From positions 48,314,569 to 48,378,568 of the forward strand of contig OZ021723.1 of assembly GCA_963978545.1 (NCBI GenBank): DNA of 64,000 bases. The letters run 5' to 3'. The translations under genes and the position numbers were made by a program. Position 1 is the stretch's first letter. Every line of letters begins with the position of its first letter. This document shows positions 50,351 to 63,176 of this stretch, one piece after another. The DNA is from Linyphia triangularis (lineage: Eukaryota; Arthropoda; Arachnida; Araneae; Linyphiidae). The notes below the pieces were generated by a model, which searched no databases, had not been told where the DNA came from, and saw only the letters and a list, made by a program, of their open reading frames with translations.

Positions 50351-52147
50351 CAATTTGTATATCTATTACAATGAATATTCTGTAAGGTATGCCGGTACGT
50401 TCAGAAGTCATTTTTTGAAGAACCACTTTAAAAATATCATTTCTGCATTTGGTTGAGTAATCTATCTCAGATTGAAGAAAAAAGCAAAATGAGTTTAAAA
50501 AATGTAATTATATTTTCACCAATAATAAAAAAAATAGCACATTTTTAATTAAATTTTTACTAAGTCGATAAAAATAAAAAATAAATATTTACACTTTTTA
50601 TCTTTAGTAGCACTTTGTAGAAACTATTCTCTAGTGAATGTTATAAAAATTTCACTTTGGCAAAGTTATTGGTTATCGAGTAAATAAATCAAAAAATTTA
50701 TTTAAAGAAGCAGACGTATCGCAGAATAAAACCACCTAAAATTATTCTTATGTAATTATTAATATATTTAAAATATTTCCATTTGCATGTTCTTCACTAG
50801 ATAACATTGTAACAGTTTTATGTGGTTATATGAATAACTTTTTGTTATAAACTTTTAAAGGAGAAAACATACAGAAAATACAATTTGCGAAAAAGCATTT
50901 AAAGTACGATTTTCGGGTATATGTGAACAATGTGAGTGCTTAGCTAAAATTAAGAATAACTTTACTAATAGAAGTCGTACAAGCTAAACGTTAATATTTT
51001 TAAGACTAAGAAATCATTCTGTAATATAACGCAAAAAAAATTTCCCCAATATTTTTTTTAGAAAAATCGTTATTTTATGATCCCTGAATACCCTAAGTGT
51101 GATGTATGGTACTAGTCTGGATTGTCCACCTTCCATCAAAGTATGACACTCTATGAAGTCTTTTAATGCATCAAATTTATGTTGTGGATTTTATTGAATC
51201 AAAAGAGTTTATTGTTTTAGCCTCTATGCAATATCTTAATGGCAAGTTTCAAAACAATGATCAGGTTGAATGTCTACCACAAATTTTATTATCAATTAAC
51301 ATAATTTGTGTTTTAAATTAATTACAGAAAAATTATTTACAAATTTTAAGAAAACGTCCTTGGTATCCAATTTAAGATCTCATAGAGGAATTTTATTTAA
51401 TAATTTATTAATTAATTTATATATCGTATTAAGTGGGGTTTTTTTGTTTTTTTTCACCCTTTTTTTTTTCTTTCCGTAATGTAAAATGAAAGTCGTGGCG
51501 CTGAATAAACATGCAACTAATATATCTACAACTAGAAATATATGTGTTATAATATTTATTTTAAATTAAATATCAATTTGGTGGTCTTGCTGAAATTAGT
51601 ACGTTCATCAAATTTTAACCTGAACAATATTTCTATTGTTTTAATTTTATGAGATATTGTATCGTAGCTGTATACCTTATTAGAAGTTTTAGCAATATTT
51701 GTATTGCCAAAACTGTTAAGAATTTATTATTTAATGATATTATTCAAAATATCGCTGAACTATAAAATATTGCTCAACTTCAAAATTCCGCTAAATATCA
51801 AATTAGCGAGATGTTTATTATGGACTGAGTTTCCAGTCTTTAGAACATTGATTCATATATGAGCTACTTTTATGAATATCTCTTTAAAATTACTTTCGAA
51901 AGTACATCATTTCATTTAACAAATTAAGGAAATATTTGTGCATTTAATTAAAAAAAAAAATTCCTTCGATTTCGATACCACTAACCAGGTGAACTTTTAA
52001 ATATATCCGTTTTAAAAATATAAATGGGCAATTCTCTGGATAACGCACGTGACATTTGCGCTCTTCTTTCTTCTAGTAAATGGATTAGGATTGCAACATT
52101 ATGATAAATCTAGTAGTTATGTTTTTTTTTATATATATAATATTAAT

Positions 52148-52370
52148 TTGTGTCAAAGTTACATGGACAAATAATTTATTTATTTAGGTCAAATACACGA
52201 CGTGTCCCTTGCGTCGGTGTTGTGAGATGCATATTTGATCTAGTTAAAATAATTATTTTTCCATGTAGCTTTGCAACAAAGTAATATTTTATAAAACAAA
52301 AAATATAATTAATAGATTCATCATAATTTTAAACTTTTAATCTTTTTACGAGTAAAAAAAAGAGCAGTTA
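52148..52370. repeat. foldback repeat family, copy B
   Basis: Two ~52-bp arms (52148-52200 and 52227-52279) pair around a centre at 52213. ACATGGACAAATAATTTA and AGGTCAAAT on the left mirror ATTTGATC and TAAAATAATTATTTTTCCATGT on the right. The centre GTCCCTTGCGTCGG matches the centre of copy A, and the right-hand extension (AATAGATTCATCATAATTT...) also matches copy A. This copy keeps the fuller arms. A non-coding, MITE-like dispersed element. Confidence 0.65.
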
Positions 52371-53699
52371 TAGGACTTAACACTTATACAACCATACTAA
52401 GTAGATCCTAAGAGTTGCTGATTATGGACTTTCATTAAAAATTTATGAGTCAGAAAAAATCCAAGTCGTATAACTTTATTTTTCGCTGACAATACTTTTT
52501 TTTGGGAAGTTTTACTTAGGAAATACATTCCTTTTCCTAATATATTTCTCATGTTTACAATTCAGTGGTCAAAGACCTTACATACCCCACTTTTTCGTCT
52601 GAAATAGTCACTATAATATGGATAAGATTGCTCATTGGAAGTCTTACCAAATAAAACTTATCACGCATAGTATAATTTGTTAGTCCAAAGGGAATTGAGA
52701 AACCGCAACTGACCTCATAAACAGTATTGATTTCTGGTGGTTGCTTTCAACAAATTTTGTTTCTCAACTCATATCTAATCATACGCTTCCTTTAATAGCT
52801 ATGGAATTTTGGTAATGTTCTGGAAAAAAAGCTTTTGAAATACATTTTAGCGAGGAATTACTACCAATCTCCACGATATTTTTGAAGAAGGCATTAACAT
52901 AATCTGTACAGCACACTGTCCATTAGGCTTGTTATTTGTTTGACAGTTTACTTGGCTTTCTTACACATGGAACTATTAGAGAAATTTATTTCCCGTACAT
53001 CTACAGGTTCAGAACACACATAGTACTTTTATGCACAACGTGTATTTACCGTTTTACCAGAGACAGGGTTAAGCGTTATGATTGGAGTATCATGTACTAC
53101 TCGTTAAAACTATCTCATAACGGTCTAGTAGTTTGGTTTTCCAAATTTGAAGAGCCTGTCTTGTTATGAAGCATAACACACGTCTAGAATGTGAGAGGAC
53201 TCTTTTTGGACTTCATGCATCCCAGCTCTGCTGAGTTGTGATAACAAAGACAGGCATGATGACATTAATGACACATGATTTCTCGTTTATGATACGACTG
53301 CTTGTTGGAAGTTATCTGATGTTTTATTTTCCATCCGATATGCAAGAGTCAACATTTTTCCTAAATCCAACTCGGAAGGTATCTCCCTCGATGAATTTCA
53401 AACTGATGTCAGCAAACCAGATAAAATGTTTTCTGCACTGTATAGTTTATGCGCTATCCCAGCACCATGTAAATAATAAAATGATCTTGTTCAACATGAG
53501 TTGGTGACGGCAGAATTTTTTTAAGGGGAGTGCAGATGGCCCTTAAGTGGCTGTTATTTTTTTTTTTAACCTTGTTTTTCAATTGAATATGTCAATTAAA
53601 TTTTAATAAATAGTTACGTATTAAATTCCTTATCCATTGAATATTTTAAAACCAATATTGTACTTCTATTTCCAGTGAATCATACCTCTTTTCTCCCCA

Positions 53700-54330
53700 T
53701 TATTTTTAATCTGCAAAATCTAGAGGGTTGCAAGTGCACCTTTCTTGTGACGCCCATTTAACCCAAAAAAACTTTTGTAACCGCTTTCCAATAAATTTTT
53801 TGCCAGTTTAGCAGATTGAAGTGCCTTTTTGATGCTGCTCCAATGCGAATAAAATCCCTTCATCAGAAAACAAACTTCAGTAAACCTTTTCCCGATATCT
53901 TTTCGAGTAACTTTTTGTTAGAATTTCTTAATCTAGCGAATATTTTTTGGGTACCCTGTGTTTTCGTATCAATCATTCATTGCCGTAAAAATCAAACAAA
54001 GCTTCCTTTAGATGTAAACACGTGCTTTTTTGGAGATGAAAGGGCGTCCGAAATGCAAATAGGACACGTGTCCTCAGTATGTTTCCCTCCTGCTCTTGAG
54101 GGAAACCTTTATCCCGTTCAAGGTTAGTTTCCGCACTAAAGGTTTACCGTCTCAACAGGAAAGTCTGCGAAATGAGGGAAGGAAAGTTTACAGAGAATTC
54201 ATTCTCCTAGTACACAGGGAAAACTGTTGAGGCTTGAGGCTTTCGTCACGTGAAAACGAAAGATGCTTGCCAACATGTATTTGCTATGAAAGATGGACAT
54301 TTTACAAAATAAGACTTCATGTAAGAGAAA
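53700..54330. promoter_or_regulatory. G+C-richer intronic island with octamer and two E-boxes
   Basis: Less AT-rich than its surroundings and containing ATGCAAAT directly abutting a 14-bp palindromic E-box (listed separately), a second TCACGTGA at 54246-54253, and repeated AGGGAAA/GAGGGAA segments. A 103-codon open frame (53816-54127) crosses it but starts at a non-ATG codon and resembles no family I know. Candidate enhancer by inference. Confidence 0.3.
54053..54074. promoter_or_regulatory. POU octamer fused to a 14-bp palindromic E-box
   Basis: ATGCAAAT (54053-54060), the consensus octamer of POU-domain factors, is followed with no spacer by AGGACACGTGTCCT (54061-54074), a perfect 14-bp palindrome centred on the CACGTG E-box used by bHLH and bHLH-ZIP factors. 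Occupancy is not shown by sequence. Confidence 0.4.
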
Positions 54331-56443
54331 GAAAGAATGAGAATGCATGATTGAGGAAAAGTCGGATAATAAAACGAAAATAAGTTTAAAGATCCATTTT
54401 GAAGTAGCGAACTTTTATTTCCTGGTAAATTGTGAAAGAGAATATATGTAATTTCATTTGATATTGAATGAAAAATAAAGCATTTAAAGAAAACGTTATA
54501 ACAGCTTTATGAATTTTGTTTCCTAAAAGCCATGTCATATGACTTCTTGTCATGACTTAATAAAAATTAATGGTTTAAGAGGACAATAATACTAATGAGC
54601 AAAAAGTTATGAAAACACAATTATTTTTTAGAAAAATAAAATATGAAATTTTTAAAAAATTATTTACTAGGTTAGTGACTTTTATTGAAATTGTGCGTAG
54701 TAGTAATATTTATCTTTTTATGTATTCATACATTTCCAAAGAATTAGCTATAAAAATTTTATTTTTACTACAATTATGTGCAACAAAAATTAATTATATT
54801 GAAAAATTATATTTAAATAAAGAAAATCAAAATTTATATAATAATTTAGACAAATTCTAAGACCTATGTGATAAGGTCCACAAAAATGTTGAAATATGAG
54901 CTGAAAAATCTGTTCAATATATTAGTCTTTAGAATAACCAAATAATTTCTTGAGTCTTGGAAAAATTATTCGCATAACTTATAGGAAGAAGGCGTATCAT
55001 CACCACAGAAGACACTCGTAAAATAGGGATTCTTCATGTTAAAATGTACTATCGATGTCTTCATATGATTTAGTAACGTTTTCTCATAGGTTGGTGAGAA
55101 GTACCCTACTTTAATTGGCTATATCTGTGAATATGGCCTCTTTGAGTATCTCTTTTTTTTTATTGCAACACTCGGTTTCGGGTCATTATAGCAGTGGGGA
55201 TTTTTTTGTTTTTTTAAACATTGAAGACGTGAAAGATAGGCAGCACTATGCTGAACTCGAAGTTGCCTTAAACTCCTTGTTTGTTTTCTTAATTTGCTCT
55301 TAATCTGTTTTATTTTTATCAACAAAACAAAAAAAATTTAACATTAACTTGTAATCCTAAAATAATAATTTTTTTCAAATTAAATGCATAACGTTTAAAA
55401 ATTTGTTCAAATTATCTGCGTAATGTAGTGAAAAGGATACGATACGAATTATAGAAAATAATGAAACCTAACAGCTTCAGATACAGCAGTGGAATTTACT
55501 TAAAAATTATTATCGTTGACATATACTTAAAATAAACTAATAAAATAAATTGAAATTACAAAATAATAATTATAATTTCAAATCGTAGAATTTTAATGCC
55601 GTATCAAACATACATAAAACTTAAAATCATAGAAACTAAAATTTAAATTTTAGTTTATTAGTTAGTTATAAATTTTATGTTTGGGGATTATTTTTTTTTT
55701 ATCAATTTGAAAACAATTTGTAACTAAACCGATTGTTTCAATAATATTATTATTTAACTGTATGTTCGCTAATCAGTAAAGTTAAATTCCATTTTTAGAC
55801 GTAAATTCTTCAGTGTCAAAAACTTTTCGCATGTATGTTTTTGTCCTTGTTCCTGATAGAACGTGTAAAAAGTTATCATTGTTATTTTTTCTTCGTTCTA
55901 TGAATGAGTTTAAAGGAATTATTTTATATAATTTCTTAGAGTATTTAATGTTAAATTTTAATTATTTTTCAACCAATAGCAATTTATATAGGTTTTCATT
56001 TTGTCATTTTACTCTATTTCTACGATAAATTCTGAAATTTATTGACACATTATTAAAATGTATTTCTAAGATATGAAAGAACTTTAAGAGGGAAATAATT
56101 GTGTATTCAAATATTATGCTTTGAATATATTCGCAAACCATTAAGTCAGTCTCCAAATGAATGCTATTTGTTTCTACAAAATAATAACTTAACTTAGAGA
56201 ACAAAAGAAATATTATTTTAAATAGTACAGTTTTTTTTTAAATGCTTTCAATAAGGCTAATGTAAATTTTTAACTTGAAGGTGAAAAAAATCTGTCCACG
56301 ACATAGAGTAAAAAATGTAACAAAATATCAAAATTTTTAAAACATTTTAAAATTTAAAAACTCATTGTCTCTAATATGTAAAAAAAAAATATGTAAACTA
56401 AAAAAACAAAAACAAACATAATTTATTAAAGTATATTTTTGTA

Positions 56444-56615
56444 CAGTTAAACTCCGTAATCGCGAAGTCGATGGGATCCGCCTTAATTGTTCGCCTTAAC
56501 CGAAATTCGTATTAAAGAATAAATTAACGTTAAGTTTTAAATACTAAGAACTACTATTACTTCGCGTTAAATGGAATTTCAGGTTAAGCGATTTCGCGTT
56601 AATGGGGTTTGACTG
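56444..56615 (+). mobile_element. pogo/Tigger-type MITE, copy 1 (172 bp)
   Basis: It starts CAGTTAAACTCCGTAATCGCG and ends CGCGTTAATGGGGTTTGACTG, imperfect terminal inverted repeats of the CAGTCAAACCCCGTTAA type, and is flanked by TA on both sides (56442-56443 and 56616-56617), the target duplication of Tc1/mariner-superfamily elements. The interior repeats CGCGTTAA/TTCGCCTTAA and codes for nothing. A second copy lies inverted at 58.4 kb and aligns along its whole length. Confidence 0.85.
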
Positions 56616-58401
56616 TATTTTGAATTTTCTTATATTTCTACGTTTGGGTATGCGTGAAATATAGTTATGCACCAAATTTTGTTTAAATCGCACATTTAAT
56701 TCCTGCATTAGTTAAATCTTGTTATTTTGGACGTATAGATTTTGCAAGTATTTAGTAGTAGTACGGAATACTAAAAAGTATTTAGATTTTGCATTGAGGT
56801 CAGCATTCCTTATAGAGAGGAAAAGTGTTTACCTGTGATTTAACAAAATACTTTATTATTATCTTTTCTAACTAACGTTTACCCAATTATTGATTTTAGT
56901 TCTCTAATTTGTAAGTTATATTACACTGTTTTATTATACTGTTAAAATTTACTATGGGTACGCTTAACATCTAATTTCTCGGTTAACAACAATTTTATAG
57001 TTTTAGAATTAATTTTCAATTGCACTCTATCACTTATATAAATATAGATATATTTTAAAGAAAAAAATATTATGTTAAAATGCTTGATTCTTAGAAAAAC
57101 ATATCAAATTTCTAGCGCTTTAAATTAATTTCTTTATAATTTTAAATTGATAATAAAAAAATAATCCAATTACAGTTTATTTTCCTTGTTATTAAACCTC
57201 ATTTTTTTTTCTGATTCAATTGATAGTTGGCAGTAGACAAATCAAATGAAAAACAAATCACAATCCATAAAACTAATTACAAGGTAATTCTATATCTTTC
57301 AATGAGAGTAATTGACATTAATGTTCTAATTCTCTCGGAGCTTTCAGATTATAAAGAAAGTTATCAGTTAATATGTAGTTTATAACTTCTCCGTTCCGTA
57401 TAAGTAGTTTTTAATTAAACCTGTTTTAGTGACAGTATGTGTGTCCGCTAACATGTATGGCAATGAATCTCCATATGTTCACCTAATCGATTTTGTTTAT
57501 ATTACATCAAAGCCTTCAAACGTATTTTTCAATGTTCTTATAGATACTAGTAAATAACAGATATTGCATTGAATAAAACTTTTATTAGTTTACCAGTTTA
57601 AATGCTGATGCACAGTTACACGCATTGAACTGTTGTCTTTTATATAAGTGGAAACATAATAAGTATAAATATTAGTATTTACAAATTTGTACAGTTTTAT
57701 GAATATTTCCTATATAATCACCTATACTTCCTGATCCATTTATAATATAAACGAAGCTCGTTTTTCTTACATTAATATTGCGAAATAATTTGAAACCCTT
57801 GAAAATGCATTACAATCCACCTTAAACTAAAGTAATTTTTCTAAATTGTTCAATTGTATTTCATAGCCAGGAAATTAAATTTCAAATGCCTTTTTATTCA
57901 CTTAAGTATAAGTTTTATAAATAAACTTAAAAGTGAAATACGTTTTATAAAGGCTTTTTCATCTGTCCTTTATGTGAGATCGATATGAATTTCATATAAA
58001 TGTAATTATAACTAATGAAAAAAAAATTGAGTATACTTAACTGAAATACCAAAATCAATTTCCCTATCTGATAGCTTACGTAATTCATTTCTATTCAAAC
58101 TCTGTTTCTATAAAATTAACAATTTTTAATGTTTCAAATCACATAAATCTAACCACATAAACATCTTGGTAAGACCTTTTGCAGAAATTCTATGTTTCCT
58201 GCATAGGCAGCATTAATTCCATACTTCCTCTGGAGATTTATAAAAAAAAAATCAAAATCTCATACAATAAACCAGTTTTTTTGCGTTATTTCCTTACTCA
58301 TCTTCAGTAGTTGAAGCGCAGTGAAGGACATCTGGTACATCCGAACCCGCTAGGCCGAGTGAGAACTACGAGTACTCTTTAATCCCCATAAATTTCAATT
58401 A

Positions 58402-58577
58402 CAGTCAAGCCCCGTTAAGGCGAAATCACTTAACATGAAATCCCGTTTAACGCGAAGTAAAAGCAGCTCTCCGTACTTAAAACTTAACGTCAATTTATTC
58501 GTTTAACACGAAATTTATTTAAGGCGAACAATTTCAGCGGTCCCATCGACTTCGCGTTAACTGGGTTTGAAACGGGG
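58402..58577 (-). mobile_element. pogo/Tigger-type MITE, copy 2 (inverted)
   Basis: The reverse complement of copy 1, with substitutions. It starts CAGTCAAGCCCCGTTAAGGCG after a TA at 58400-58401. Its other end is altered (GGGTTTGAAACGGGG|TA instead of GGGGTTTGACTG|TA) and runs into a TA/A repeat, so this terminus is probably damaged or recombined. Shared interior landmarks are GCGAAGTCGATGGGA, ATTGTTCGCCTTAA and AACGTTAAGTTTTAA (on the strand of copy 1). Confidence 0.8.
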
Positions 58578-58606
58578 TATATATATATATATAAAAAAAA
58601 AAAAAA
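58577..58606. repeat. TA repeat followed by A-tract
   Basis: About seven TA dinucleotides and then a run of A, directly at the damaged end of the pogo-type MITE copy 2. Confidence 0.8.
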
Positions 58607-59126
58607 TAGAAAACTTCTCCATTCATTCTACTTAAATTTTTATCAATTACGATCATTGTGTTCTGAACAATTATCTACTTCAAATTATGTATATTAGCTT
58701 TTAATTATTATTCTTAAAGTAAATTTAAAATTGAAATTACTAATGTTTCTTTGTTGTTATTATAACAAATTCAGGAGATTTACAGAATGAAACTTGATTA
58801 TACATAATGACTGCTTCGTAACGTATAACATTAACGTTGCAATTTTTTTTTTTTTTTTCTAACCATCATTAGCTAGTTTAATATTAATATTTTCGGAGCA
58901 TTGTTTCATTTTTTAATATGTTTAAACAATCAATATTTTACAAATGTTGAAACAAGAAATAATGATATTAATCAATTGGATATAATAAATTAGTACTCTA
59001 GCGCCATTTAAATTTATAACATTATGTATCAGTTATGATCACAAAATTTCTTCCACATAAACTAGGGGGCCAATCAGAATACAATGATCCAAACTCAAAC
59101 TTGAAATATTTTAAAAATGGGATTTT

Positions 59127-59129
<3 letters not shown>

Positions 59130-59163
<34 letters not shown>
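59130..59163. repeat. poly(T) tract, 34 nt
   Basis: The longest homopolymer in the window, T on the plus strand. It is preceded by GGGATTTTTGAT and followed by GAAAAATGAGATTTT, near-mirror flanks. Confidence 0.9.
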
Positions 59164-59164
<1 letters not shown>

Positions 59165-59819
59165 AAAAATGAGATTTTATATTACAGAATTTTAAGTAAA
59201 ACTTGTATATCTAACGTTGGGAAAAATTCAAATGTTTAAATAAAGTTTATAATATTTAAAATGTTAGCTCTGTTGTATTTATGTGAAATAAAGTAACAGA
59301 AAATGCCATTCAGAAAAAATAAACCATCAGAAAATGCTATTCGATTCATTTTCCAAACCAATTCAGTCCCAAGTCAACAATTTGCAAATGTTTGCCGTTG
59401 TTTAATTAATCACTAGTTTAATAAAAAATACTGTTTTGTTATGGTATTGTTACAATAGCTTCAATGTACACAATAGGCAATTGAAAGTGTCAGTTTTTGT
59501 TTTTTATTAACGTGATGAAATCATTTATTTTTTCTAGCTTTCCTATAAAATATCCTATATTGCATCATTGAGAAACTAGGCAACTCTGTTACATTACTAA
59601 CCTTGAGGTTAACTGAAGCATGTGTTTCGAATGTCATCACATCATTGACTAAGGATGCTTAAATATTAGGACTAACTATGGATTTAATAAAATGGAGTCT
59701 GACTAATATTGAAGATTGTCAGATATTGAGTAAAAGGTAGTGTTCCTCTGAATACTCAAATTTTCTAAGCCTGGTAAATAGATATTTCTAATATCTAAAT
59801 ATTTATTTGGTCAATGATG

Positions 59820-60480
59820 TGGAAAATTTGACTTGAAATGACAAAGATCCCGGCACAAGTTTTGGCGAGAGTCCAAATTTATCGAGTGCCTAGTGGAACT
59901 TTCCTCAATACATGGATTCCAGCTTTCTTCAATGATTAGTAATTCTTGGAGCGAATTTCTCATTATCGTACATTGTTGTCATACATCGTGTCCTTATCTT
60001 CAAAAACAAAGTCCCACGTATTTTTGTCCGAGATCAATCACGATATCATCTTTAGTCCTTTTATAGTCCCTCGCGTCCTTCAATTCCGGTTCACAACCGT
60101 CAACAAACACTTTTAGCTTTATACAAATAAAAAAAGAAAAGGCAAAGAAAAATCCAGATGACCACTTGTTTACCTCCTTTGTTCTTCTGGCTCTGGATCA
60201 CCGACCGCTTGAAAAACTGGTTTGCAAGAGACGAAAGTATTCGAATCGTCCTTCCGATTTGGAAGTTCTGGAAGAAAGTAGCAGACTGCCCTTCCATGGT
60301 ATTCGAATTTCAACTCCTAAGGTCGAAGGGAACCATGGTCGCCCGACACACAATAATCAACTTGTCACGCAACAAAAGAGAAAAACATTCATTTCTTAGA
60401 ACTCTTTCCACTTCACTAACCACATCCAACTATTTGACAGGTGGTTGCTTTGGGTTTTTACCCCTATAGGGTTGGTTGTG
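59820..60480. promoter_or_regulatory. G+C-richer intronic island
   Basis: A long stretch of more balanced composition with overlapping open frames on both strands (60100-60469). None has a recognisable domain, a convincing start or matched splice sites, so I do not call a gene. A CAGGTGG E-box lies near 60438. Candidate regulatory region or an unrecognised exon. Confidence 0.25.
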
Positions 60481-61753
60481 GTTTGGATGAAAGTTTTAAT
60501 AAGGTGTAATGTTGCAGTGTGATTTCCAAAATGTTTTTTTAACCACACACTAATATTCAAATTAAAAAGAATGATGCGTAAACTTTAGCGCTATTTAAAT
60601 AATCGGTTCGTTACTTTTTATAATGCAATGCCATGCACATTTAATTTTAACCAAGTCAATTAATTGAAAGTGTTGAGGAAAGAGGGTAATACCAAAAGGA
60701 AGATATTTCAATTTCTGCTTTCCGTAACCCTTAACTGTATCCCTGTAGCGTTGTACTGTATTCCTCAAATTTCACTCAACAAATTCTATTGCTGATTTGC
60801 AATTTCGCCTTCATTTGTCGTAGTCATACTTAAAACATATTTGATACACTTAAACTACAAAGCTGTTAAGAGATAAGTTGATGAGCAATTACTTTACGTT
60901 GTTTCTTTTTGACGTTGATAAGATAGAATGGTAGCCTATGATCGCATGTGATTAGTTTCGGTTTAAAATGAACAAAACTGCATCTTAGGGACTGTCTCTG
61001 ACCGTCATCAGAAGTTAGTGAAAAACATTCCATCAAACAATTGATATTCCATGAAACAAATAAAAGTAATTTGTAAAATGTGTTTTAAAATGACAGTAAT
61101 TATGATTAATGAATTGATAAGATAACTGAGTGGTTTTTAGGAGGAAAGTAATTAATATTATTTGTGACAATTTGTTATGACAAAAAACCCCACTTATTAT
61201 TTCAAATCAATTAATCAGTTAAAATTCATCGACAATTTTGTCATTCGGAAAATTTTAAAATTCGAAAATCAGCTGCAGCTAAATGTTTAATTATTATTAT
61301 TATTATTTTAAATTTTATATAATATTTGTTGCAACAAAAAAAAATTATTTAAAAAGTACTAGTTTACACTTGTTAATCGAGAAATGCAAAATTTGGAAAA
61401 TGATAAGAATGTTTAGGAGAATTATTAGACATAAAATGAATTCTCATGAGAAACTGACAGCAAAGTCCTTACGTTTCTTCCAAATCAACGCATGTGAAGG
61501 TCTCTTCCTTTGTCCCTGAGCCAGACAACAGTACTTTTAAAGAGGAAACACTTTTGCTACCTTATTATTTTACGTAAGGAATAGACAGATTTTGAAATTT
61601 AATTGATGTGACAATATCGTATCAATGCAATTTAAGCGAACCAGGAAAAGTAGTAGCAAGGTGATTAGGTGATAAGAATTGAGTTAACAGAAATCTATCA
61701 ATTACAGCAATTATTTCTTGTACATTTAAGTTTATATAATTATAGTTAATCAA

Positions 61754-61755
<2 letters not shown>

Positions 61756-61784
<29 letters not shown>
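61756..61784. repeat. poly(T) tract, 29 nt
   Basis: Uninterrupted T on the plus strand. Confidence 0.9.
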
Positions 61785-61788
<4 letters not shown>

Positions 61789-62973
61789 GTATTTTTGAAG
61801 TGTCTGTAGTAATTAAAAATTATCCAGGTGCTTTAAAAAAATGTTAAATTTCTGCATTCTAATTATATTCCATTTATGTGATTGTGGTTACTACTGAAAG
61901 TTTCTTTACATAAATTTTGTTTGAAACTAAAAGGTATGAAAAGGGGCTGAACTATTCATAATTTTAGCATACCAAACATTTTATAAAAATTATTACTTGT
62001 AAAATCACTTGATATGAAAAGTCGCATATTAATTTGTTATATTTAGTTGTTTATTTGATACTGTCAAATTGATGCGCTGGATCAGGATGCAGTCAGCTTA
62101 AATTTGATTTTTGTAACAAACGAACAAATAATGTTAATTGCAAAATAAATATTTTGAAGACCCCGCAACACCTATTTCCAAAATTTTAAAGTCAGTTCCT
62201 TGTAATTGTCAATTTATTAATAGCGATTTATCCCTATTGAGTCCGTCAAGAGACATGCGAATATTCCAGAAACAGTTAAGCTTACTAAGATATTGTATTA
62301 CATCATATCCTAATTTTCAAAATAAAAATCAATACAAGTATTTAAAAAAAAAACATGTTTTCAAATCATCACGAATTGACATTTTTAAAGATAATTCAAG
62401 ATTTTTTTTAATTAAAATCAACGAACTAAATGTATCAATTAACCACTTTTTAAATGTGAAGTTAACTCAAAAACTTAGTTCAAAATTCCGTCACAAGTTT
62501 TAAATTGACGTGACAATTCAAAAACAAATATATTTTCCATTTTTTTCAAAAATTTATGTTTATTTCCGTTATTTTTAACAAATGATCTTTTTAAAATCTG
62601 TAAATAAAAAATAAAAAAAAACTTTTGAGTACGATGATTCACATAAAAAAATATACGACAGACTCTATTGGACTCCCGTCCTCATCTTCTCTCTGCTACT
62701 ACTGTCACAGGGTGGATTTGGTTGAGGGAAAACTATCCTTTCTTATTATAAAGCAATCAAACAGAAATTCACTATATCTATAGAGCATTTAAGATTCTGC
62801 CTAAGTACAGCATTTCCGTTTTTTGTGAAAAAAAATCGATGTTTTACTTGATGTAATCAATTTGTTTTGTACCAGTGTGTGGCTTCCTGTAGAATATACT
62901 ATGTCGTATTCCAAAATAGCCTGCAGTAAGTGATGTTTGAGCCTTGTAGTGACCAACAAATGATCCACCCATA

Positions 62974-63176
62974 CAATGTTAAAAAAATTTGTCCACCATG
63001 CACCAAAATTTGGTTCCCATTTAGCTGCCACCAACATTTGGTGCTTAGTTTCGCGATTTAATGGTGCTTACGGTCCGAGGTTGCACCATTAAATCGTGAA
63101 ACTAAGCACTAAATGTTGGTGGCAGCTAAATGGGAATCAATTTTTGGTGCAAGGTGGAACAAAATTTTTAACAGTG
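62974..63176. mobile_element. palindromic MITE (203 bp, ~95-bp inverted arms)
   Basis: Almost the whole element is one inverted repeat centred at 63075 with no net length difference between the arms. GCCACCAACATTTGGTGCTT on the left mirrors AAGCACTAAATGTTGGTGGC on the right, and ATTTAATGGTGC mirrors GCACCATTAAAT beside a ~15-nt centre (TTACGGTCCGAGGTT). The ends are CAATGTTAAAAA and its counterpart TTTTTAACAGTG, both flanked by TA, which fits Tc1/mariner-type target duplication. The arms differ at few positions, so the copy is fairly young. Open frames crossing it are artefacts. If transcribed it would fold into a long double-stranded hairpin. Confidence 0.88.

Noticed and set aside
52560..53520. 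Decayed protein-coding remnant
   Set aside because: Composition is slightly more balanced and a few frames stay open for 60-90 codons on either strand, but all have stops nearby and none shows a motif I recognise.
53816..54127. 103-codon open frame in the 54-kb island
   Set aside because: It starts at a non-ATG codon, has no domain or splice support, and overlaps dense regulatory-type motifs.
60100..60469. Overlapping open frames on both strands (65, 77 and 103 codons)
   Set aside because: Mutually overlapping, without known domains; more likely a composition effect. An unrecognised exon cannot be excluded.
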